This document shows positions 1 to 5,284 of a DNA stretch of 6,347 bases, in pieces. Origin of the DNA: Candidatus Methanocomedens sp. (GTDB taxonomy: Archaea > Halobacteriota > Methanosarcinia > Methanosarcinales > Methanocomedenaceae); the NCBI GenBank assembly GCA_009649835.1, contig PYCK01000219.1, forward strand, positions 1 to 6,347. Reading direction: 5' to 3'. The notes beneath the pieces were generated by a model. It made no database searches. It was not told where the DNA came from and saw only the letters and a program-made list of their open reading frames with translations. Every line of letters starts with the position of its first letter. Position 1 is the stretch's first letter. Position numbers and translations under genes: made by a program.

Positions 1-67
1 CAAATTCCCTAAATATCAATAGTTGACAAAGATTACAAATAAGTAAACTATTGTAATATTTTATTTT

Positions 68-110
68 TGTGGATTCATCCACATTTCAATAATGGTTTTT
101 TTGTATTGAA
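68..110. other. Two adjacent inverted repeats and a T-run in the upstream non-coding DNA
   Basis: TGTGGAT (68-74) and ATCCACA (77-83) form a perfect 7-bp inverted repeat around TC. It could fold as a 6-bp stem with a 4-nt loop. It is followed by TTCAATA (85-91) and TATTGAA (104-110), a second perfect 7-bp inverted repeat whose spacer holds seven T (96-102). A hairpin followed by a T-run could end transcription of a gene left of the window. Alternatively these are protein-binding palindromes. Both are seen directly; the function is a guess. Confidence 0.35.
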
Positions 111-123
111 TACTTTTCGGAAG

Positions 124-231
124 ATGTTCGGTGCAGTTGTGCAGGTATACCAACCCGTCATTGTCACTAAAAAACTTAATGAAACTGGTAGAAATGTACC
201 GATACCCTGGTTAGGAAATCAAAAACTTTAG
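124..231 (+). pseudogene. Possible gene relic upstream of the AOR operon (35 codons)
   Basis: An ATG at 124 opens 35 codons ending in TAG at 229-231, with no convincing ribosome binding site. Its second half overlaps the 103-bp repeat and reads K-L-N-E-T-G-R-N-V-P-I-P-W. The other repeat copy reads K-L-D-E-I-G-R-N-V-P-I-S-W in the matching frame. Past their separate stops, both copies share an in-frame TAA after R-F-K. Copy A has TAG where copy B has GAG, and copy B has TGA where copy A has GGA. This looks like one ancestral reading frame broken differently in each copy. The K-L-D-E-I-G-R start resembles small archaeal VapB-type antitoxins from memory. It could equally be chance. Confidence 0.2.
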
Positions 232-275
232 GTCAGGTTTAAGTAAGAATGTAACTTAAATTATATCGTGAAAAT
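173..275. repeat. 103-bp direct repeat, copy A (pairs with 3561-3663)
   Basis: These 103 bases align without gaps to 3561-3663 with 13 mismatches by hand count (about 87% identity); 11 of the 13 are transitions. The right part, from about 233 to 270, is nearly identical, with one difference, and contains a palindrome plus a TATA-like element. The left half has most of the changes. Similarity stops abruptly after 275 and fades before 173. The two copies bracket the three-gene AOR operon. Confidence 0.9.
238..266 (+). promoter_or_regulatory. Probable archaeal promoter with overlapping palindrome, upstream of AOR
   Basis: The run AAATTATAT (258-266) resembles an archaeal TATA box. Archaeal initiation usually falls about 25 bases downstream, here near 285-292, giving a leader of roughly 45-50 bases before the AOR ATG at 336. 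Overlapping its upstream side is a perfect 7-bp inverted repeat, TTTAAGT (238-244) and ACTTAAA (254-260), with a 9-nt spacer. The arms are fully conserved in the second repeat copy, and the spacer differs by one base. The position over the BRE/TATA suggests a regulator-binding site. No transcription data are available, so this is inference from sequence. Confidence 0.5.
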
Positions 276-279
276 GCCT

Positions 280-309
280 GTGTTTAGCTAGTCACAACTG
301 GCTAAATAT
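280..309 (+). promoter_or_regulatory. Stem-loop in the AOR leader / start-site region
   Basis: TTTAGCTAGT (283-292) pairs with ACTGGCTAAA (297-306) around a CACA loop. This gives ten pairs including one U-G wobble, and three more outer pairs (two of them G-U) can extend it to 280-309. It lies just past the repeat copy and is not conserved at the second copy. It ends 26 bases before the AOR start codon and 11 bases before the AGGTG-like ribosome binding site at 321-325. It straddles the predicted transcription start, so it could be an operator palindrome rather than an RNA hairpin. Confidence 0.45.
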
Positions 310-335
310 TATTGATAAATAGGTGTGGTGTGTTT

Positions 336-2159
336 ATGAAAGGTTTTACTGGAAAAATATTAAGAGTTGATCTCTCATCTTCAAACTATAAAAGCCAGGA
401 TCTTGATGAGAAGACCGCAAGAGAATTTCTTGGGGGACGAGGACTGGGTGCCAAAATCCTCTATGATGAACAAAATGCCAGAACAGATCCGTTCTCACCG
501 GAAAATATACTTGTATTTGCCACCGGTCCTTTAACCGGAACAAAGACACCGAGCAGTGGCAGACATTTTGTGATCTCGAAAAGCCCTGCAACCGGTGGTA
601 TGACATTTGCAAGTTCAGGTGGAACATGGGCTGTTGAACTGAAAAAAGCCGGATATGATGCGGTAGTGGTTAAAGGTAAAGCCAAAAAACCAACGTATCT
701 CTGGATTGAAGATGGTGATGTGGAACTTAAAAGTGCAGAAGCGTTCTGGGGCAAATTCGTGAGCGAAACCGATGAAGGGATCAGGGACGAGACCCACAGG
801 GATGCAAAAGTGCTCTGCATAGGACCGGCAGGAGAGAAAAAATCATTTATTGCCTCAGTGATGAATGAAAAGTACCGGGCTGCCGGGAGGACAGGACTGG
901 GCGCAGTTATGGGGAGTAAAAATCTCAAAGCCATAGTAGTAAAAGGCGAAAAGAACGTAGAAGTGGCAAACAGCATCGGTGTTACCAGAGCTGTGGCTAA
1001 GGCTATAAAAAAGATATCTGAGTCGGATGTTACAAAAGAAGAGGGCGGGCTCAATGCGTACGGGACTGCTGTTCTCACAAACGTTATGAACGCTTCCGGT
1101 ATCTATCCTACAAAGAATTTCCAGACCGGGACATTTGAGGATGCTGAGGACATCTCGGGTGAAAGAATGGCCGAGACCTTACTTGAAGAAAAAACCGCCT
1201 GTTATGAATGCCCCATAGAGTGCGGCAGACGGGTGAAAGTGAAGAGTGGAAAATACGCTGGTGTTGAGGGCGAAAGTCTTGAGTATGAGAGTTCCTGGGC
1301 TTTTGGAGGACAGTGCGGTGTGAACGATCTTGGTGCTCTTGCCAAGGCTAACCATCTCTGCAACGAATACGGGCTTGATACCATCAGCACAGGCAGCACC
1401 ATAGGGTTTGCAATGGAACTCATGGAGCGAGGGATCATCTCAAAGGATAAAGTCGGTCTGAATCTTACCTTTGGGAATGACGATGCAATGATCAAAATGA
1501 TTGAGATGATGGGGGGACGGGAAGGGTTCGGTAATGTCCTGGGAGACGGAACTAAGGTAGCTGCAGAAAAGATAGGGAATGGTGCCGAGTACTATGCGAT
1601 GCAGGTCAAAGGGCTTGAACTGCCCGCCTATGACCCGAGAGGTGTGTTCGGGCTTGGATTGAACTATGCCACTGCGAACAGGGGAGGTTGTCATGTGAGC
1701 GGATACACCATCGCAGCCGAAATCCTTGGTACACCGCTCAAGGCGGATCCATTTGACTCGTCCGGGGAAAAGGTGGATTTAACCATACTTTTCCAGGATC
1801 TGACTGCTGCTGTGGATTCAAGCGGGAACTGCCTGTTCCTTACCTTGGCACTGGATGCAGATGATTATGCAGATATGACAAAATCTGTGGTAGGATGGGA
1901 AGACTACACTGTAGATGAATTGCTGACCACAGGTGAGAGAATATTTACCATAGAGAGGCTTTTTAATAAAAGAGAAGGATTTGGCAGAAAGGATGATACG
2001 CTGCCTGAGAGGTTGCTCAAAGAACCCATGCCAGAAGGCGCACCTAAAGGAAAAGTACATCCACTGGAAGAAATGCTGGACATGTACTACAGCAAGAGAG
2101 GTTACAACAGTGACGGGCATCCTGAAGAAGAGACGATTAAAAAGCTGGGTCTTACCTGA
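336..2159 (+). CDS. aor: Aldehyde ferredoxin oxidoreductase (tungsten AOR family)
   Basis: This cytoplasmic enzyme would oxidise an aldehyde to its carboxylic acid at a bis-pterin tungsten (or molybdenum) centre and pass two electrons out through one [4Fe-4S] cluster. The protein is 607 residues, close to the roughly 605 of the Pyrococcus furiosus enzyme. The N-terminal AOR domain opens with GFTGKILRVDLS and has GGRGLGAK and AGRTGLGAVMGSKNLKA. Cluster ligands are C289, C292 and C296 (CX2CX3C) plus C499. Pterin-loop motifs are NEYGLD (343-348) and DSSGNC (494-499). E318 and H453 sit at the positions of the catalytic E313 and H448 of P. furiosus AOR with a constant offset of 5, recalled from the known structure. 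The start is taken at ATG 336; a TTG at 312 would add eight residues foreign to the family and lie before the AGGTG site at 321-325. The physiological aldehyde and the metal cannot be read from sequence. It is the first gene of a three-gene operon. Confidence 0.96.
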   Translation: MKGFTGKILRVDLSSSNYKSQDLDEKTAREFLGGRGLGAKILYDEQNARTDPFSPENILVFATGPLTGTKTPSSGRHFVISKSPATGGMTFASSGGTWAVELKKAGYDAVVVKGKAKKPTYLWIEDGDVELKSAEAFWGKFVSETDEGIRDETHRDAKVLCIGPAGEKKSFIASVMNEKYRAAGRTGLGAVMGSKNLKAIVVKGEKNVEVANSIGVTRAVAKAIKKISESDVTKEEGGLNAYGTAVLTNVMNASGIYPTKNFQTGTFEDAEDISGERMAETLLEEKTACYECPIECGRRVKVKSGKYAGVEGESLEYESSWAFGGQCGVNDLGALAKANHLCNEYGLDTISTGSTIGFAMELMERGIISKDKVGLNLTFGNDDAMIKMIEMMGGREGFGNVLGDGTKVAAEKIGNGAEYYAMQVKGLELPAYDPRGVFGLGLNYATANRGGCHVSGYTIAAEILGTPLKADPFDSSGEKVDLTILFQDLTAAVDSSGNCLFLTLALDADDYADMTKSVVGWEDYTVDELLTTGERIFTIERLFNKREGFGRKDDTLPERLLKEPMPEGAPKGKVHPLEEMLDMYYSKRGYNSDGHPEEETIKKLGLT

Positions 2160-2171
2160 TCCTGTAGAGAT

Positions 2172-2438
2172 ATGGTCAAAATAAAATTTTTCGCAAATCT
2201 CAGGCATATCACAAAAACCAAGGAGATCTTACTCGCCCAGGAAGGAACCGTGGGTGATATCCTCGAGATTTTACTTGGCATAAATGACGAATTTAAAAAA
2301 GTCATCTTTAATGAGAATGGGGACATTTACATAAATATACTGCTGAACGGAAGGAATATAGAGTATCTCAACAACCTTGAAACCCGGGTAAGACATGAGG
2401 ATACTCTCTACTTATTTCCTCCGGTTGCAGGAGGATAG
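2172..2438 (+). CDS. MoaD/ThiS-family ubiquitin-like sulfur carrier
   Basis: This is an 88-residue beta-grasp protein beginning MVKIKFFANLRHIT and ending LFPPVAGG. The terminal Gly-Gly is the hallmark of MoaD/ThiS sulfur carriers, which are adenylated by an E1-like enzyme and then carry a thiocarboxylate. The core pattern fits: strand 1 at the N-terminus, TVGDILEILL as the first helix, ILLNGRNIEYL, and then H-E-D-T-L-Y-L-F-P-P-V-A-G-G. It starts 12 bases after the AOR stop, so it is almost certainly co-transcribed. The natural reading is sulfur donation for the dithiolene of the AOR pterin cofactor; MoaD-like genes often sit beside AOR genes. No MoaE or E1-like partner is in the window, so these must be encoded elsewhere. 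A role in other thiolation chemistry is possible. Confidence 0.93.
   Translation: MVKIKFFANLRHITKTKEILLAQEGTVGDILEILLGINDEFKKVIFNENGDIYINILLNGRNIEYLNNLETRVRHEDTLYLFPPVAGG
2430..2436 (+). promoter_or_regulatory. Ribosome binding site for the FrhB-like gene inside the Gly-Gly codons
   Basis: GGAGGAT at 2430-2436 is a strong Shine-Dalgarno sequence five bases before the TTG at 2442. It is formed by the two GGA codons of the MoaD-like C-terminal Gly-Gly plus the first base of its TAG stop. This site decides the TTG start: the next ATG of the frame, codon 16, lies one residue before the first cluster cysteine and has no such site. Confidence 0.75.
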
Positions 2439-2441
2439 AAC

Positions 2442-3422
2442 TTGCCGGGCTATGAAGAGCTGGAGTCAAAGATAATCCAGACCAACATGTGCACTGTATG
2501 CGGAACCTGCATATCTGCATGTCCCTTATATTACATTCAGATGGTCGAGGGTAAACCCAAACGCCCCAAAAAGAAGGCAGCCTGCAAGAACTGCAGTGTG
2601 TGCTTCGATTCATGTTATAGAACTTCGGGTGAAATCATCAGCGATGGCAGCATTGGACAGTATCTGCGGGTAGTCTCGGCGAAATACAATGGCAGCGGGA
2701 CATACCAGGACGGCGGTATTGTGACTGCTGTCCTGAGATATGCGCATGATATGCAGCTTATTGATGGGGCAGTGCTGACCCGCGGGAGCAGGATGCCTAT
2801 GCCGTTTGTGGCAACGTGTGCTGAGGACTTCAATGCCTGTGCCATGACACGGTATGGCGTGTCTCCTGTGCTCATGAATATACGCACAGCTATAGTAGAA
2901 CATGAACTTGATAAGCTGGCCGTGGTTGGGACTCCATGCCATATTCAATCTGTGAGCCATCTGCAGCAGGCAAACCCGGAACTCTCTTCTGCTATGGTTC
3001 TTTCCATAGGATTATTTTGCAGCGAGAATTTTGCACACAGCCATATAGCTGAGCTGATGGATTTTATTGGGCTGGAGGAAGAGGATGTGGAGAAAGTGAC
3101 GGTCTTAAATGGTAGACTCGTAATCCAGGCCAGAGATAGAAATACTTCAATTCCTGTATCTGATCTAAAGACCTGGGTTCCAAATCACTGCCTGTTCTGC
3201 AAGGATTATACCAGCGAGCTGGCTGATATATCCGTTGGGAGTGAAGGCTCTCCCGAAGGATGGTCAACTGTTGTGATAAGAACAAAAAAGGGTGAAGAAA
3301 TATTCTCCGAACTTGAAAGAACAGGGCAGGTGAGTACATCCGGTATTCCTGTCAACGAGCTTGAGCGTCTGATGGAGGCGTCTGAGAGAAAGAGGAAAAG
3401 AGCAACGATCGAGAGTGCTTAA
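2442..3422 (+). CDS. FrhB/FpoF-family iron-sulfur flavoprotein (F420 hydrogenase/dehydrogenase beta-subunit family)
   Basis: This 326-residue soluble protein starts with TTG, three bases after the MoaD-like stop. Two N-terminal ferredoxin-type motifs are visible: C17, C20, C23, C27 (CX2CX2CX3CP) and C48, C51, C54, C58. The FrhB core follows, with QDGGIVTAVL (89-98), RYGVSPVL (137-144), VVGTPCHIQ (161-169), GLFCSENF (190-197), C250-X2-C253 and DYTSELADISVGS (255-267). Family members bind FAD and [4Fe-4S] clusters and exchange hydride with coenzyme F420 (FrhB, FpoF, FdhB). With AOR as operon partner, it may take electrons from the AOR cluster, directly or through ferredoxin, and reduce F420; that role is inference. 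The C-terminal tail is basic (SERKRKR). Some FrhB-like proteins serve ferredoxin-linked reductases instead of F420, so the electron acceptor is not certain. Confidence 0.9.
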   Translation: MPGYEELESKIIQTNMCTVCGTCISACPLYYIQMVEGKPKRPKKKAACKNCSVCFDSCYRTSGEIISDGSIGQYLRVVSAKYNGSGTYQDGGIVTAVLRYAHDMQLIDGAVLTRGSRMPMPFVATCAEDFNACAMTRYGVSPVLMNIRTAIVEHELDKLAVVGTPCHIQSVSHLQQANPELSSAMVLSIGLFCSENFAHSHIAELMDFIGLEEEDVEKVTVLNGRLVIQARDRNTSIPVSDLKTWVPNHCLFCKDYTSELADISVGSEGSPEGWSTVVIRTKKGEEIFSELERTGQVSTSGIPVNELERLMEASERKRKRATIESA

Positions 3423-3560
3423 CGATGTGATCCCTGTTACTGCATATTTTGCAAATTCTCTGATTTATGGAACAGCCTGATACTACTTTGCATTAACTCG
3501 GAGCAACTATTCAGGCAACACGAAGCTCATAGTTGTGAGATTCATTGAAGATGATGCAAA

Positions 3561-3663
3561 AGCTTGATGAAATTGGCAGAAATGTACCAATATCCTGGTC
3601 ATGAAATCGAAAACTTGAGATCAGGTTTAAGTAAGAATATAACTTAAATTATATCGTGGAAAT
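3561..3663. repeat. 103-bp direct repeat, copy B (pairs with 173-275)
   Basis: This is the second copy of the repeat found upstream of AOR, in the same orientation, 3388 bases away and ungapped. It keeps the palindrome arms TTTAAGT (3626-3632) and ACTTAAA (3642-3648) and the TATA-like AAATTATAT (3646-3654). It lies about 140 bases after the FrhB-like stop and 200 bases before the next start codon. Unlike copy A, it has no strong stem-loop immediately after it. Confidence 0.9.
3626..3654 (+). promoter_or_regulatory. Promoter-like element with palindrome in repeat copy B
   Basis: This has the same arrangement as 238-266: a 7-bp inverted repeat with a 9-nt spacer overlapping AAATTATAT. If active, transcription would start near 3675-3680 and leave a leader of nearly 190 bases before the gene at 3864, or it would serve the lost gene in this gap. 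Either reading is possible. Confidence 0.3.
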
Positions 3664-3853
3664 AGGGCAAGTCAAAAGACACACTTGGCCGGCAAACTGC
3701 AATAAAATATTCAAGGGACCTTATCAGAAGTACTGCAAGAAATCCGTAAGGAAGAAGATGAAATGTCACAAGCCTGAAACTTACAGGACCTCATAATCGA
3801 CATGGATTACCAAAAGTCATAATACGAATTAGATTACTATGGAAAAACATCAA

Positions 3854-3859
3854 GGTGAT
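3854..3859 (+). promoter_or_regulatory. Ribosome binding site GGTGAT
   Basis: GGTGAT matches the archaeal 16S anti-Shine-Dalgarno and lies four bases before the ATG at 3864. A GTG at 3855 is in the same frame but is part of this site, so it is rejected as the start. Confidence 0.75.
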
Positions 3860-3863
3860 ACGA

Positions 3864-4094
3864 ATGAAGACATACCTCATTCTCTGGTTCAGTAGCGAAG
3901 GTGCCATGCCCTCTGAGGTCAACCGGCGATTGATGTCCCTGGGATTCAAGCCAATACAGGGAGTCCATGATTATGTTTACGACTGGGACTCAAATACCGA
4001 TGTTGATGACATACTCAGGTTCGGTGACAAAACACAGATGACACTGAAGGGCCTTAATGTGATGTTCAAGATAGAGACCATTGACGGCAAATGA
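3864..4094 (+). CDS. Small protein of unknown function (76 aa)
   Basis: I do not recognise a named family. The protein begins MKTYLILWFSSEG, has MPSEVNRRLMSLGFKPIQG, then HDYVYDW, an acidic stretch DSNTDVDD, DILRFGDKTQMTLKGL and a last strand VMFKIETI. By eye this alternates strand, helix, strand, helix, strand and could be a small ferredoxin-like alpha/beta fold; it is not a clear Cas2 or ACT domain. It has no signal peptide, membrane segment or cysteine. The ATG is fixed by the GGTGAT site just upstream. The good ribosome binding site, coherent amphipathic pattern and full use of the space up to thiI support a real gene. It runs towards thiI and stops two bases from the thiI stop codon. Confidence 0.8.
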   Translation: MKTYLILWFSSEGAMPSEVNRRLMSLGFKPIQGVHDYVYDWDSNTDVDDILRFGDKTQMTLKGLNVMFKIETIDGK

Positions 4095-4096
4095 AA

Positions 4097-5284
4097 CTAA
4101 CTGTACTCAATAGGATCAATTATTTTAGCACCGGATAGTGCGTCCATTAGCAGTTCATCCACATCTAGATTGTCTTCTTCACTACACACTTCACCGCATT
4201 TTGCAGCAGTGGCAGGTTTTTCAGGCACTGCAGTACAACACATGGCTGGCCTGATGGATGCATCATAAGTCCCGATCTTCCGGGCAATGTCGATTATCTC
4301 GGTCTTATCAAGCCCGATAAGGGGATGGTATATTGGCACATGTATCCCGCAGGTCTCTGCCATCATATTTTCAGATGTCTGGCTTGCCACCTGGCCAAGT
4401 GATGAACCGGTTATAATGCCGAAAGCCCCTTCCTTTTCCATGATACCTGCTGCAATGCGGTACATCATCCTGCGGCAGAATATGCAGGCATAACGGCGCT
4501 GGCAGTTTGAAAGGAATGCATCCAGGCTTATGCCGTTTGGTACTTCGTAGGCATTGAAAGGATGGCCGGGTGCCCATGTTTGCAGCACACTGAGACATTC
4601 CAGCGCCCGCTGCCGCATGGTATCGTCCGAGTGCGGTTCATTGTTGACATATACAGGTATTACCTCACAGCCACGTTTCATCATAAGCCATGCAGCCACA
4701 GGAGAATCGATACCACCCGATACCAGGGCCACCATCTTCCCTTGTGTACCCAGGGGCAGGCCGCCTGTACCATTGACAACATCCGTATATACGAATCCTT
4801 TGTTCTGCCTGACCTCTACCATGATCTCCCTGTCAGGAGTTGTCAGGTCAACCTTTGGATTGAGCTTTCGCACCCGTTCAAATACTGCATCACCACAGGC
4901 CACGCCAATATCACGACTTGAGAACTCGTGATTGCCAGACCTGCGGGCCCTGATGCCAAAGGATTCATTCTCATTGATAATGGACTCTCCCACATCGGCA
5001 GCCGTAGACGCTACGGATTCAAGTGTGGGCTCACAGGTAATGGCCGGACTTACCGAAACTACGCCAAACACTCTTGCTGCGGCTCCCACAGCGGCAGGGT
5101 TAGTGGTATGGATATATATGCGACCCCATTCACGGGACAGGTCATCATAATCAACATCCATGGCATCAAGCATGGACCTGATATTGGACATAAGTGTCTT
5201 TTCGTACCTGTTCCTTACGTGCCTGCTCTTCAGTGCCAGTTCACCGTATCTGACAAGTATAACATCATTAGTAGGTCGGACCAT
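4097..5284 (-). CDS. thiI: tRNA 4-thiouridine synthetase / sulfurtransferase ThiI (archaeal type)
   Basis: ThiI adenylates U8 of tRNA and replaces its oxygen with sulfur to make 4-thiouridine; it has also been linked to thiamine thiazole synthesis. The 395-residue protein shows the N-terminal ferredoxin-like and THUMP region (VRYGELALKS at 11-20 up to about 170), then the ATP-pyrophosphatase domain with the PP-loop SGGIDS (189-194). There is no C-terminal rhodanese domain, as in archaeal forms. C267-X2-C270 and C349/C350 match the three cysteines that hold the iron-sulfur cluster in the Methanococcus maripaludis enzyme (known from the literature). Further cysteines are C363 and C367, followed by an acidic tail. 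The ATG abuts the TAA of secD on the same strand, so the two are probably co-transcribed and translationally coupled. It ends in TAG, two bases from the stop of the converging small gene. Confidence 0.95.
   Translation of the reverse strand: MVRPTNDVILVRYGELALKSRHVRNRYEKTLMSNIRSMLDAMDVDYDDLSREWGRIYIHTTNPAAVGAAARVFGVVSVSPAITCEPTLESVASTAADVGESIINENESFGIRARRSGNHEFSSRDIGVACGDAVFERVRKLNPKVDLTTPDREIMVEVRQNKGFVYTDVVNGTGGLPLGTQGKMVALVSGGIDSPVAAWLMMKRGCEVIPVYVNNEPHSDDTMRQRALECLSVLQTWAPGHPFNAYEVPNGISLDAFLSNCQRRYACIFCRRMMYRIAAGIMEKEGAFGIITGSSLGQVASQTSENMMAETCGIHVPIYHPLIGLDKTEIIDIARKIGTYDASIRPAMCCTAVPEKPATAAKCGEVCSEEDNLDVDELLMDALSGAKIIDPIEYS

Larger units (their letters stand above)
3551..3777 (+). pseudogene. 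Possible decayed VapB-type antitoxin, with a PIN-toxin-like scrap after it
   Basis: ATG at 3551 reads M-M-Q-K-L-D-E-I-G-R-N-V-P-I-S-W-S and stops at TGA 3602-3604. About 115 bases later, in a different frame, 3718-3777 reads T-L-S-E-V-L-Q-E-I-R-K-E-E-D-E-M-S-Q-A and then TGA. Joined, these resemble the start and end of small archaeal VapB-like antitoxins. Just past that stop, still in frame, comes L-I-I-D-M-D-Y, similar to the first strand and acidic residue of PIN-domain (VapC) toxins, soon broken by TAA. The resemblance is from memory of the families and the pieces are short, so this is a weak call. The first piece overlaps the 103-bp repeat. Confidence 0.22.
3423..3863. other. Non-coding gap of about 440 bases after the AOR operon
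   Basis: No intact gene is seen on either strand. The gap holds the second copy of the 103-bp repeat (3561-3663), short broken reading frames, and the ribosome binding site of the next gene. No strong hairpin terminator follows the FrhB-like stop; the bases to 3475 are moderately T-rich, which is enough for weak archaeal termination. A short open stretch at 3488-3553 ends in TGA and has no recognisable similarity. Confidence 0.6.

Noticed and set aside
312..335. Upstream TTG start for AOR adding eight residues
   Set aside because: AOR proteins begin at the MKGFTGKIL-type sequence, and the likely ribosome site at 321-325 lies between TTG 312 and ATG 336.
461..1078. 205-codon open frame on the minus strand inside AOR
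   Set aside because: It is an antisense shadow of a gene with strong family motifs; its product is low-complexity Ser/Pro/Phe-rich with no recognisable domain.
3561..3663. Repeat copies as a CRISPR array or insertion sequence
   Set aside because: There are only two copies 3.4 kb apart, with no spacers, transposase or terminal inverted repeats.
3656..3796. GTG-started open frame after repeat copy B
   Set aside because: It has no ribosome binding site and a Lys/Cys/His-rich product with no coherent fold; more likely chance in a decayed stretch.
3864..4094. The small protein as Cas2
   Set aside because: The size and fold pattern are similar, but the Cas2 N-terminal strand with its catalytic Asp is absent, and no cas gene or array is nearby.
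4554..4931. Plus-strand open frames of about 120 codons opposite thiI
   Set aside because: They overlap the ThiI PP-loop and THUMP coding region and show no protein-like pattern or ribosome binding site.
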